Shown: positions 10,238-22,262 of the stretch, piece by piece | Position numbering within the stretch: the stretch's first letter is position 1 | Layout of the letters: the number at the start of each line of letters is the position of its first letter | Source: Apoderus coryli | Taxonomy: Eukaryota > Arthropoda > Insecta > Coleoptera > Attelabidae | Direction: 5' to 3' | Assembly (NCBI GenBank): GCA_911728435.2 | Contig: OU452198.1 | Span: forward strand, 29,665,902-29,729,901 | DNA length: 64,000 nucleotides | Made by a program: the position numbers and the translations under genes | The notes under the pieces: model-generated | What the model was told of the DNA's origin: nothing | Database searches by the model: none | The model's input: the letters and a program-made list of their open reading frames with translations, nothing else

Positions 10238-10530
10238 GATAAACATATGGAGATACTGTGGAAGCAGCTCTTGGTTGTGTTGGGAAAATTGTGGGGTCGA
10301 AGACGCAACGAAATTCTTTAAATGGATAGGTATAACCCAACCCATGTTCAGAAAATATTCAACAACTCATGTCTAAACCAGTTGTCAATCCGATAGTTGG
10401 TTACAGAGCGGATGCAGACGATATTGAGTTTCTTATTCCAGCTTGGCAGCACCTTGAAACCTCATTGGGTTACAATTTCAAAAACCGTGCATGTTTACTA
10501 AAGGCACATATACTCCAACATCTCATCATA
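10238..10530 (+). pseudogene. Dicer-like fragment (RNase IIIa end to RNase IIIb start)
   Basis: Three short pieces in successive frames resemble adjacent parts of Dicer. The first reads GDTVEAALGC (about 10249-10278), like the DSVEALLG helix of RNase IIIa. The second reads NCGVEDATKFFKWIGI (about 10287-10334), like the CG...A..F..WLG segment. The third reads EFLIPAWQHLETSLGYNFKN (about 10414-10473), continuing with RACLLKA, like the L...LGY.F.....LL.A start of RNase IIIb. Order and spacing agree with Dicer, and the LIPxWQxLE pattern seems closer to insect Dicer-2 than Dicer-1. At least two frameshifts and no catalytic region remain, so it cannot code. Dicer identity is inference from several short matches in the right order. 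Confidence 0.55.
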
Positions 10531-10698
10531 GTTTTTTTCTTGTTTAAGTTTTTCACCTTGCGGTTTGAAAAAGTTCATCTTCTTTGTGATGCCTTTAACC
10601 AACAACATCGGTTGTGTTTTGTGCAGTATTGATAACGTGTATTTTGATCTATAAGCTACTCGACAAATAATGAGATATCCTCATTGGGGAATAGGGAT

Positions 10699-11618
10699 TC
10701 AAGAATTTTGCTGAAAGTTATTTACGTGATTATGTATATATTTGGATCTCTGTACCTTATGCATATAACCCTCTAAACTCACGTCCAAATTCATTTTATC
10801 TTCACTGGTCAACTCATAACTATTCTTAACTCTAATTTTTACATTCAAAACACTATCATCAATATTATTAGGTCTATCTACATGCACCAGCATGATTGTT
10901 TTAGTTTTTCCTGTAGTATCCAACACCAAAAATGATAAAAGGACTTTGATTACATCCACATAAACTGCCATATTGAATTCTTTAACATTGTCAATGTGAA
11001 CGTCTGTTAAAACGACGGATTTCACACATCACAAACGTCACAAAAAGCCTTATGTCTAAGCGGATACCGCTCAATATGGATGTCGTAGTGTATATGTTTT
11101 GCATACCGCCGGCACATCCCAGCAGGATCATCTGTGTCAGTATATTCTGCTATATACACCTGATAACATTCGTAACATAGGTTGAAAGCTCTAATTTGAG
11201 GGTATGCAGCTTCATTAAATCCATTTTTTGTAGTTATTTTTGTGTAGGAATAGCTCCTACAACTTCGAGGATTGTTCGTACTAGGTGTCAGAACTTTCTC
11301 ACGCCACTCCTCCGCTACATGAAGTTCGTCTACAATACCCTCGTCAGGGTCACTATCCACGACTTCTTCATCATCGGGGTTGGGGTTATTTTCAATACCG
11401 CCCTCCTGAGGATTGACATCATCATCACTATCGCTTGTTTCGGACTATAACAATAAAATTTTCAAACTTATTAGTGTTATGATAATTATTACTAGATAAA
11501 AAAAAAAAACACATTTGAGAACCATAATGTGTGAAAAGAAATTGTATTTACTTACATGTAAAAGCAATGTTTCCAATGCACAAATTCTATTCAATCTGCG
11601 AATATGTTTCGAATTCAT
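10699..11618 (-). CDS. Unrecognised spliced gene, probably decayed, divergent from the polymerase gene
   Basis: Exon 1 (11618-11556) starts with ATG and encodes 21 residues beginning MNSKHIRRLNRICALETLLL, then a consensus donor GTAAGTAA. The intron (11555-11445, 111 bp) ends TTATAG. Exon 2 continues in phase from 11444 to a stop at 11022. It is Asp/Glu-rich at first, then has a Cys-rich part with C-Y-E-C, a single Cys and C-D-V-C, suggesting metal binding. A second open frame (11025-10699), shifted relative to exon 2, holds 108 residues with alternating hydrophobic and charged stretches. It may be the rest of the same protein after a frameshift. I do not recognise the family. It begins about 520 bp from the polymerase gene and points the other way, so both could belong to one virus-like element. 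Confidence 0.5.
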
Positions 11619-12136
11619 TTCAAATTATTTTTTAATTCTATACACACTATGCTAAACTTAAGTTGAATTTTTCAAGTTGTTAATATGTAACTGTTGACGT
11701 CCACAAATATATTTTAAACTTTTTATTACGACACTAAAATTGTAAAAAATACGCCCACGTATCGACATAAAAGACCCGAGAAAACACGAAAAGAAAAATA
11801 AAGTAGCAGAAACACATCATTGGTCGGATGTAAAATATAATAAAATAAACATAAATATTCCCTACTATCATGTTGTCGGAATTACCGAATTCGGGGAAAG
11901 AGATTGGTTGTGAGAAATGACAAAGCTTTTAAGATTCTAAAAAACAAAAGCCCACCCCCCTGTGGCTTTGAAAATCGTATTTATATCAACACAAAGACCT
12001 ACTATTCAACATAATATTGAGTCTATTGTTTAAGTAAACTATATTTTACATTATTCTTTATTCAGTATTAAAAACGTATCTATTTTAATAACTATATTTT
12101 CCAAAATTTTTCAAAAGTTGTGCAACTACAGAAATT

Positions 12137-15100
12137 ATGTACTGTGAATTCAGTGATCTAGAAATAAACGAGGTGTTAGATGATATTCTGAAATATGTAC
12201 CTGCGACTTCATCTTCATCAGTCGACATTGAGGTAATACAACCACAAGTTTGTTGAAAAAAAAAAGTAAGCGCAAATCGCAAAATTGCTCCACGACCGTC
12301 AAACAACCGCCAAAAGAAACACAATACAACGCAGAATCCCCCGAATCTGCGAATATTGCAGGATATGCAAATAATAGCACCAATGCCGATCCTTCGTCCG
12401 CTGAGTCATTCAAATCCCATTCTGCACACACAATCATATGAAAAAAAAATGAAATTGCTGGAGCCCGTTGAAGTAGAGGATACGTGTTCGCAAAGTTTTC
12501 ATAATAACATGTCTCTGTTTAAAAAAATTATTATAGACCTCAACAAAAAGCACTCAGACGCAATGATGGAGCTAGTCGAGGAAGAAAACAAAATTTCTTT
12601 AATAACAATGGAATTGGAGGAATTAAAGAAGGAGTCAGCGGCTTTAGAGGCCCAATTTCGGGCTAGCCAACAAAAAGTATGTTCTAAATCGGAGCTGTTG
12701 GAGGATTTGCGGGTTAATATGGAAAAACTGCACAATAATGTGCATCAATTCTGTCAATTCAAGAAACTATTGAAACTAAATCATTTATTACACATAACAA
12801 AATTATTGATTTTGGAAGTTATGTTAGTGAAATATATGATTCTTTTATTCTTACTACTCTTAAAACTAAATCCGAGGAGTTTTTAGATAGTGAATCTGGT
12901 AAGTTTTCATTAATTATATCTAAATCACGTTTTATTTATTTTATTTTTTTTTCACGTATTTCCAGGATGGACGCTCGTGGAAAATCTGTTTATTGAAGCA
13001 AACATTAATAAACACAAACCAATTCGAGGGTCGTCATTTATTAAATTACCGAAATATATTCAAAATAAAAAAGCTGTGATTAATGTGCAAAATGATAATC
13101 AACATTGCTTCGTATGGTCAATTTTAGCCGCCTTGTACCCTACATCACAAAATTCTCAATACACGACATCATATCCACATTATAGCGGAGTTCTTAATTT
13201 ATTAGGTTTAGATTTCCCCATGAAATTAAAGGACATTACTAAATTCGAAAAACTTAATAATATTTCAATAAATGTTTATGGTTTAGAGAGAGTAATCAAC
13301 AATAATAAAATGGAATACGATATTGTCGGCCCATTGAGGTTTGCTTCTAGGAGATTTTTCCACCATATTAATCTGTTACTTATTAGTGATGATGCTAATG
13401 AACGTTATCATTACTGTTGGATAAAAAATCTTTCTAGATTGTTGTCGAAACAAGTATCAACACATCAACATGGAATTAATTTATGTGACGGTTGTTTATT
13501 ATTTTTTAGCTCAAATGAATTTTTAAAATCGCATCAAATGTATATATTAGTGTATGCACACCGTCGAAAAATTTGAAAATCGATAGGTTTGGTAAAAGCG
13601 TACCGGAAAATATATAAAAATTCGAAAATTTTGAGAAGCAATTACCATTCATAGTTTATGCAGATTTCGAATCAATATTAAAACCAATCACAACGTGTGA
13701 ACCTAATCCAAAAAATTCCTATACACATCAGACATTCAAACATGAGCCATACGCCTTTTCATACTACATTAAATGTCGTCATGATGATTCAAAATCTAAA
13801 TTGGTATTATATCGCGGAGAAAATGCTGAAATGCTGTAAATAGATTGGAGACCGATTTAAAAGTAATTTATAATCGCTATTTAAGCGTAGTTGTACCAAT
13901 GTTGCCTTTGAATGACGATGAAATATTGGAATTCCAGAATGCTAAGATATGTGCCATATGTAATAGAGAATTTGTAGATACCGATATAAAAGTAATGGAT
14001 CATGATCATATCACAGGGGTTAAACGATCTGGAGCCGCGCATTCAATTTGTAATTTAAATTTTAAAATACAACATTATATTCCAATAGTCTTTCATAATA
14101 TGTCATACGATAGTCATATTTTCATTAAACAGTTGGTCGATAACGATAGTCAATTATATGTTATCGCACAGACTAAGGAAAAGTATATGTTGATAACAAA
14201 ACGAGTTCCTATGAATTCATACATTGATAAAAATGGACATTGTAAAACAAGATACATGCAAATGCGATTTATTGATAGTTTTAATCTCCTACAATCATCA
14301 TTACAAAACCTTAGTGATAGTTTACACACAGATCAGTTTAATGCCACACGTAAATATTTTGGGAGAACTGAAAAATTTAAATTAATGAGACAAAAAGGTG
14401 TGTTCCCATATAATTTTTTAGATGATTTGCAAAAATTAAACACCCCATATTTACCAACAAAAGACGATTTTGTTGATAAGTTAAATGACGAAGCGGTTAG
14501 CGAAGTTGATTATAATAGAGCGCAAGATGTGTGGAAAATATTTGAATGCGAATCCCTAGGACAATATGTAGATATATATTTACAATCTGATGTACTCTTA
14601 CTATGTGACGTATTTGAAAGCTTTAGAGACAAAAGCTTAGAGACATATGAATTAGACCCTGGTCACTACATAAGTTTACCATCATTAAGCTGGGACAGTA
14701 TGCTCCGTTTAACTAAAATTGAACTTGACTTATTGACCGACATAGACATGGTACATTTTTTCAAGGCAGGTATTCGTGGTGGAATTAGTCAGTGTTCTGA
14801 TAGAATGCATGTGGCAAACAATGCATTAATACCGGGTTTTGTGAAAGCAAACCAGAGAGTTATATTATGTATTTGGATGCAACCAATTTGTATGGTCATT
14901 CGATGTCACAATCACTACCTGAAAACGACTTTTCTTGGCTATCGAAAGAGGAAATTAGCGAATTAGAACTGTTAAATATAGCCGAACATAATCGACGCGG
15001 TTTCATATACGAGGTTGACATTGAATATCCCACATATCTCCACGACGAACATTCGGATTTGCCGTTCCTAGTTGAAAGTCTTATACCACCTCTTTCTAAA

Positions 15101-16163
15101 AGCGTTACGCCCAAGTTAATCCCAAATTTACTCAATAAAGAGAAATATGTGGTGCATTACCATACGTTGCAACAGGCTGTAAGACATGGTTTAATAATAA
15201 AAAATATTCACAGAGTTTTGGGTTTTAATCAATCTCGCTGGTTGAAAAAATATATTGATTTAAATACATCATTGCGTAATAAAACATCTAATAAATTTGA
15301 AAAATCGTTTTACAAAATTATGAATAACTCAATCTACGGAAATTCGGTCGAGAATGTAGATAATAGAAAAGATATTAAATTAGTAACGAGTTGGGAAAAT
15401 AAAGGAAAACATTTGGAAGCTCGCGCATTGATCGCGAAACCACATTACAAAACATCTTCGATTTTTACGGAAAACCTGGTAGCAATTCATATGGGTAAAT
15501 TAAAGATTTTTTATGATAAACCAATATATCTAGGATTTTCTATATTAGATCTATCCAAAACGGTTGTGTATGGTTTCTTCTACGACGTCTTAAAAAAAAT
15601 TTGGTGAGAAAATTCATTTATTATATACCGACACAGACTTTCTTATATTCAAAGCGGAAGAAAACTTTTACGATTTCATGAAAGAGAATACACACCATTT
15701 CGATACATCCAATTATAATACACAAAACTCTTTAAATATACCCATCACAGAATCAGTCATAGGGAGATTTAAAGATGAATATCCCAATGACCCAATCCTA
15801 TCTTTTTTCGGAACTGGGGCTAAAGCATACTGTATCAAAACTCAGAACACGGAATTGAAACGGGCAAAAGGGGTTAAAAAATCTATTGTAAATAAAACAT
15901 TGTCTATTGAAGACTATAAAAAAATAGTCACCACAGGTGGGTATATATTTCGCAAAATGAATTCATTTAAGAGTACGTTACACGATGTATATACCGAAAC
16001 AATTAATAAAATTGCTCTATCACACAAAGATGATAAAAGATTTTTAGTTCCGAATAGCACAAAATCAATTCCGTGGGGTCATAAAGATATCCCTTTTTAT
16101 AGCATAAATCCAGAAAAGAGATTAAAAATATTATTAAATATGGTGGAAGAAATGTCCGATTAG
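12137..16163 (+). pseudogene. Broken family-B DNA polymerase gene of a Polinton/adintovirus-like element
   Basis: The reading starts at ATG 12137 with an acidic, Ser-rich region, followed by a Lys-rich patch after a poly-A run, then a Glu/Lys-rich coiled coil (about 12450-12760). A 67-bp intron (12899-12965, GTAAGT...CCAG) joins two segments in phase. Next come a conserved N-terminal region (12966-13576), an exonuclease motif with D-F-E near 13655-13672, and an endonuclease VII/HNH-like insert with C-A-I-C, D-H-D-H and C-N (residues 36-70 of the segment at 13845-14966). Palm motif A is near 14870-14900, K...NSxYG near 15316-15345, and Y-T-D-T-D at 15624-15638. These identify a protein-primed type B polymerase. 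At least five frame breaks (near 12250, 12760, 13576-13845, 14880 and 15600) show it is dead, although all motifs remain legible. Confidence 0.9.
12899..12965 (+). other. Predicted 67-bp intron in the polymerase gene
   Basis: The boundaries read CTG|GTAAGT and TTTCCAG|GATGG, with a pyrimidine-rich tract before the acceptor. Removing it keeps the frame across a junction where both flanks look like the same conserved protein region. Spliced virus-like polymerase genes are unusual enough to note. Confidence 0.7.
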
Positions 16164-17762
16164 TTCATAATTAGTTTTATTTTTCAGTTAAAAATTATAA
16201 TTTAATTATATATGTAGGTATATATTGTAAATTAAAACGTTCTAACACATTTACTATTTAGTTAGTTTAAAGTAATTTTAAGAGATGTTTGAATAATGAA
16301 TATTTATGTCTACTGATTTGTATGTGTATTTATTAACAATATCTGACGTTGTGTTTAATACTTAACTAATATTGTGTTATTTCATTTTTTTTTCATTAAT
16401 GTTTTCATAATAAATTTTAATAATGAATTTTAGATAAAATAGTGTCTGTTAGTAACTATATATTCATTAGCACTTAGCAATAGTTGATTTTTTTTTTTTA
16501 ATTTATGTTTCGATTTCAATTATGTGAATAAATTGTTTTATTTTATTTGAATTTGCCTCTCATTATTTGTGCCATAATACAAGCAAAAATCAATAAATCC
16601 GACGTATATTACTTGAAAGAAGATTGTTTGCATAATTAAGTTAATGTGAAAGTTAGTTGCGTCTAGCTTAAACAGTTTTTGTGTCAGATTTACTTATCGT
16701 GGAAACATTTTTTTTTTCAATGCTCTAAATTTTCACAAATCGCTGACTTTTATGAAAACCATACATGATTGATATATGACATCTTATACCAAATCACATT
16801 TATTTTTGAAGGACTATCAAATTACTCCCTGAAACACAGGGTATTTCATGTAGATGTTGATATTATGTCTCTCTTTTGAGCTGTCCTGTATACTTAGAAT
16901 GTTTTGCAAAATATGGCCGTATTAGTTCTACCATACATAAACAAACATAGATGAACCAAGCCTGTCTATAAATTAAAACACTCTAATATACTTGATAGCA
17001 ACCACGTGCTGTACTCGATAGGACAAGAGAGAGAATGTACATGGCATGGATAAAATTTGTAGGTACGCGGTATAGGTAGTGAGATGTTTTTTTTTTTTTA
17101 TCTAAGAGGGTAGGTAGTTGTTGTTCCCTTTCAAGGTTACCAATACAATTATTTCGTTCAACTATGGTTGAAAGAATTGATAATATATTTTTTGCACCTG
17201 TTCGACAATAAAGATATTTATTTATATATGTTGTTTTTCAAGTTAGTTTTGATACGAGAGTATACGAGGTGTTGTCAACTTACATTGCGTGTTTCTAAAT
17301 ATCCATTTTAATTGATTTTAAAAATATTGAGTAGGTACCTAAATAATTATTTAATATTAAATACGAGGAAAGTTTTTTGCTCTTAGTTTTTTCATTTTGT
17401 ACATTTTTTATTCTTATGTAATAATAATAATAAAAAAATCTATTTATTTATCCGGCATTTGCTTGGTATTCTTTCTTAACAATTCTAAAAGGTTGGACAT
17501 TTTGTCCCTTTTACTTAATTCTTTAATTTTAAAGAAGAATTATTACTTAGTTTCATGTGTTGTTTTTATGAGGTATAATTTATTTAAGTTTTATTTTTGT
17601 TTGCGTTTTAATTTTTAAAATGTATAACTAAAAACAATGTTACTCTTATTTGGGTGTTTCGTTACTAAAAATTAATATAAACTACCTATTTAAACCTTAA
17701 TTAAATATTAAAATATTCATTACTGTGTTAATGTGCAGAAAAAAAATTACATATATTATGTA
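16164..17762. other. AT-rich non-coding stretch
   Basis: No gene seen. An approximately 33-bp sequence at 16925-16957 (containing AAACAAACATAGATGA) recurs inverted at about 18926-18957, enclosing 2 kb that includes the MITE at 17763. It may mark the ends of a larger decayed element. The ORF at 17397-17618 is a low-complexity, Leu/Phe-rich frame in T-rich DNA and not convincing. Confidence 0.4.
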
Positions 17763-18515
17763 CATTGTGTCCAAGATAAAAATGGGATGGCATTGGAATC
17801 TTGGTAACGGTAGGAGTTAAATTAGAGGAAAGTTGTACAAATTGGACACCTTTAAATGGTGGTTTCAAAAGTAAATTAACTTTAGCCGTTTTCGAGAATT
17901 TTTTAAAAAACGATTTTTTGCAATTTTAGTTTTTATTTATTTCTGACATTATTCGTTATAAAAAAATGAAAAGCACTTTCTCATTCTTACTGTTTGAGGA
18001 GAATAACATAATGTTTACAAATTTTCACTACGATGGTTCGTTTTTGAAAAACCATCATCAACATGGTTTTTTAAATAGGGCCCTGGATTTTTTATTTTTA
18101 AATTTAAAGCCATTTTCAAATCAAAAGTAGGTGGTATATCATACGTAATTTTTTAAACAAGTTTTCAGGGTTTCCAGCTGTTTATTTAAAATAAAGGCGT
18201 TTTTTTAATAACTTCAAAAAGCACAAAAATTACAACTAAATTTAAAAAACCGTGTACAGAATAAAATGTGTAATGAGACAAAAATAAATTCTAATTCTAA
18301 TAAGTAATTAGGAATGCCGAAAGAATGTTTTTGCTTTAAAAAATAACAGAAAGTGCTTTTCATTTTTCTATATCTGTAAAAATAATGTCCAGAAATAAAT
18401 AAAAACTAAAATCACAAGAAATCGTTTTTTCAAAAATTTTCGAAAACGGCTAAAGTTAGTTTAATTTTGACAACCAAGATTCCAATGCTATCCCATTCTT
18501 TTCTTGGACACAGTG
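17763..18515. repeat. Complete mariner-type MITE with TA target duplication
   Basis: The left end reads TA then CATTGTGTCCAAGA. The right end reads TCTTGGACACAGTG then TA. Inverted arms extend about 180 bp (AATGGGAT.GCATTGGAATC on both sides). TA duplication and termini of this kind fit the Tc1/mariner superfamily. The internal sequence is shared with 2951-3895. No transposase. Confidence 0.8.
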
Positions 18516-19600
18516 TATATCAATAGACTTCAAGCCTTGTAAGTTGGATAAAACCGAACATAAATGCTAAATTTTTGGAATCAATCTACCGAAAAGTTTA
18601 TTTACAACACCCCGTATAATAAAAAAATAATGCTTTAGTTATTTAACATTTAAATTTGTCTGAAAATTATCAAAATATTTTGGACGTACCTCAACAACAA
18701 TCAACGTTTGTTACGAATGAGATATAATACACTTTGCTGTAGTCTAAACATATTCGCCTGTCCAGTAGGTACAATACAATTTTATTTTTTAGCTGTTGTA
18801 GTGTGGATCGAGTGGCAACATCTATTGGTTGTTAGAGAACTAGAGGTGCCACTGTCTGTGTAGAGCATTGAGGTGGGTGTAGAGACACCGCTGCTGTTTT
18901 TGTGTATTAATATTGCCATAAGCGTTGATCATCTATGTTTGTTTATCTATGGTTCTACAAACTAGCTTATTCAAGAACAAATCAAATTCGCCGCTGCAGT
19001 TTTAATACAGTAAACAAACGCGTCTCGCTAGGCTCACTTTGTATACATATATATTCAAAGGATAGGGAAACCTATTAAGTTCACTTACAATTTCTGAAAA
19101 TCAATGTTTAGCAATTAAGCTATAATATCTGCTCCATTCCCACATCAAAGCATTAAGCTAGTGTATTTTGTCATTCATATGATACTTAAATGTTCTTAAT
19201 TAACTTGATATGTATACCAATCACGAGTAATATCGTTAATCTCTGTTAACGCTACGACTGGCAGCAATTTATTAAAGGACTCTTAGATTACATTCGTACA
19301 TTGTTTGAACAAATACATCAAAAGTATAAAACTTCCCCAAATACCGAGTTGCTGTCTGCCTCTAATCCTGCTTAATTGCTACCAATCTGCAAATTTTCTC
19401 ATCAGTCTGATGGATACTGATACCATTTATATCTTAAAATTACTAAGATTCTGGATATGGTTTTGGCAATTAAAATAATGGTGTATGAAAATGAGAAGTC
19501 AAACGATTTAAACGTGGAGATTTTGTGTAATTAAACTAATTTCTTAAAATCTATTTTGGCTATTACTTGAAGCATAAGTTACACGTACATTTATATCCGA
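18516..19600. other. Non-coding stretch
   Basis: No gene recognised. A somewhat GC-richer patch at about 18785-18900 has no coding signature that I can name. Confidence 0.4.
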
Positions 19601-19639
19601 CTATCTATGTACAGGGTTGGTGATCGACTTTCAGGTTTA

Positions 19640-20410
19640 TCTCTTCTTTAAATGAAGGCCCATCCAATCGTATTTAATTATGAACTTTATGATATTGAAA
19701 CGATGCGACACTTACAAAGATCTCGGAGTATGGTTTGACTTGAGATTGTCCTTCACCCATCATTATGACTACATAGTTTCTATTTCTTTGAGAGCCTTGG
19801 GATTCATTAAACGCAATTCCAAATCTTTTAGAAACACGAAAACTACTTTAAACTTGTACAACTCTTTTGTAAGGAGTCGTCTGGAATATTCGTCGACTGT
19901 GTGGAATCTGAAATATTTGACCCATGTTCAAAGGAGATTTTACAAATATTTGTGGTACAAGGAAGACGAAACTTATCCGACAGTTACCTGATTAATAACA
20001 AATTGTATTGGTCTGAGTTATTTAATAGTGTGAATTTTCACGTCCCAAACTTAGCAACCCGTGTACGTCATGATATGTTGTATTTACCAACAACTGCTCG
20101 CACTAACGTTCTATTACACTTACCCACGTATAGTATGTGGTCGGTTTGTTCTTCTGTATCTTACAGCGTTGACATATTCAGTTATACTACTGCTCAAATA
20201 AGACAATATTGTTTCACTTGTATATACATAAATTGATAAACATGGATATTATATAATAATTAGTTAAGGTAAGTTAAATTGTTAAGTAAGATTGTAAATT
20301 TGTTATTTTTATTGACAACAATTGATTGTTATATGCTGCTCAGTAAGTGGAATATTACTCTGTACGATCAGTGTATTTTTAATTAATTAAATAAATAAAT
20401 AAAATAAATT
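19640..20410 (+). pseudogene. Non-LTR retrotransposon 3' relic (Jockey/RTE-type)
   Basis: The frame at 19680-19991 reads YKDLGVWFDLRLSFTHHYDY and then ...LGFIKRNSKSF...LYNSFVRSRLEYSSTVW. This is the connection region after the reverse transcriptase domain of Jockey-like LINEs (LGV.FD..LSF..H, LY.SLVRS.LEY....W). From about 19901 the match continues in another frame (ELFNSVNFHVPNLATR...), up to a stop at 20236. A single frameshift separates them. The 3' UTR ends at an AT-rich TAAATAAATAAAT-type tail (20380-20410). The 5' part, including endonuclease and RT motifs, is missing, as is usual for truncated LINE copies. Confidence 0.82.
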
Positions 20411-20886
20411 AAGAGAGAAGGACAAAAATAAATAACAGCCAAAACAATAATAGATTTGAATCTCCCCTATTGATATCGGTGCGTCTCCTGATCATAATAA
20501 ATTTTCTACTGCACTGGCTGTTTTAGCAAATGTTCGGGGTCCTGAATATCCTGATATTAGCGTTAGGTCATAGCGAAGTGCATCGACGCGTTAACAGGAT
20601 ATCCTCTTATCTGCAAAGCACATGTCTAAGGCTGTTATGACTTCTTCATTTCACCTAAAATCTTTTCCATCAAAGTTATTTTAAGATATGGAAAAAGAGG
20701 GAAAAAGAGTTCGCACATAGGACCGATTTAGCGACAACATTAAAGCATGTTGTCGCTAAATTGGATGAATTTTGTGCCTGTAAATAGGTCTTTTTCACAA
20801 GTTTTTGCATTTAACTCGTGAAAGTTTGATAAGTGCTCATTGTTTTACCATTCTGATGGAAGTCATTCAACATAATTCCTGTTTAT

Positions 20887-21020
20887 GATAATAATAATAG
20901 TCTTTATTTTATAGAAGCTGCCTAGCCAAATAGCCACCTACACTTTAGTCCTCAGGATACAATACAACACTACTGGAACGTCAAATCCACCAGTATATAA
21001 AAACAGAAGAAAAAAAATAC
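20887..21020 (-). repeat. Possible LINE 3' end
   Basis: On the minus strand the sequence ends AAAATAAAGACTATTATTAT: a polyadenylation-type hexamer followed by a short repeat tail, much like the 3' end of the LINE at 53.6 kb. No coding sequence was identified upstream of it. Confidence 0.3.
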
Positions 21021-21228
21021 CTACCTGTATCCAAAAGTAACAATTAAATTAAATTTAAACAAAGTCCGATCCAGGACAATCAACCGCGCTTTTCGATATT
21101 GATACTATAATAGGGTCCACTCCTTAATGTTACGATTTGGAGATTTCTTTTCTTATTCCCACATTTCAAATTTCCTTAGGCAAGGCCTAATTTTAAAGAA
21201 AATAGGTACATTTAAGCGGATAATAATG

Positions 21229-22262
21229 TCACACCCGGTATATTGTAATAAAAATATTGCATCCGGTCGAACTAGCTATTTTACGCTGATTAGTAATTTT
21301 TAAAAGTTCATCAAAGTTTATACAAGTTCATGACTCTAATATAGGAATAGACAAGAAAATTGCTGATTAATATTTTTCTAGAAAAACGGTGCGACCGACG
21401 CTAAGAATAGACAATTTGATTGGTCGATATTCGAAAGAGTGGAAAAAAGTAAAGTTATAAATATTGGTGTAACAGAAAGTTACAGGGGATTTCGATTTCC
21501 ACTTCTGTGTAATAAAGTTTGAAGAGAGTGGTTGGAGATTTGGCGGCTCGGACCATGATGTCTCCTCGCGTTGGAGCACATATGTGTCCGAATGCTCCGC
21601 CAGGTTCTCTAACCACAAAACTCTTTTTTTTTTGTAGTCTTGTCTCCTAATTTTGGGTACTAGAAACACTAATCTCCTCCGTTGAGTAGGGTCTTAAGCT
21701 TTATAGTTTATTTAACGCTCTTAGAGTTTTAATTTTCATCATTATAAATATTAAATATATTATTAACGTGAAAGAAAAATCAACTGTGTCGGCAATGATG
21801 ATAATTGTAATGTAAGTACCAATTGTTAATTACAATAATTATTGATTTTTTTTGAGACATGTCCTTTTTAATTAAATTGATTTTTTTGTACATTCTTGGA
21901 ATATTTAAATAAATAATAGTTAGTAAAATTCATTTGACTTTCCTTCTTATTTTAAAATAGTTTTCTAAATTCAATCAAGTAACTATTAACTGAGAGACGC
22001 CGCTCAAATACAGACCTTCACTCGTTTACGAGGGAGAATCAATAAGATCCTCTTTCGTGAGCGTGATGTAAGTGGGCGATTCTCGAGTAGCTCAACAAGC
22101 CAAGCGAGTAACTTAATAAAACTCAAACCCTTCTCTAAACTCTATATAAAGATTTAACTCAGTAGAGCACGCTTACCTGAATCTTCAAATACTACAAAGA
22201 CATAAGGGAGGTTCAACCCTTATATTTTCTAATTCTCTTATTTGCGACATGGTGAAGGCACC
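21229..22262 (+). repeat. Possible LTR fragment(s)
   Basis: A segment beginning TGTCACACCCGGTATATTG (about 21229-21335) recurs at 31307-31396. It is followed by sequence with TATA-like boxes (TATAAATATT near 21456; CTATATAAAG near 22143) and by ...TTATTTGCGACATGG near 22245, which is reminiscent of LTR/primer-binding-site junctions of insect Gypsy elements. No second LTR or gag/pol was found, so this is suggestive only. Confidence 0.3.

Noticed and set aside
12085..12735. Three minus-strand ORFs opposite the 5' part of the polymerase gene
   Set aside because: Antisense shadows of the coiled-coil region; Ser-rich mirror composition and no motifs.
14896..15135. Minus-strand ORF in the polymerase palm region
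   Set aside because: Antisense to conserved polymerase coding sequence.
21367..21669. 100-residue minus-strand ORF
   Set aside because: Overlaps the possible LTR; no recognisable domain.
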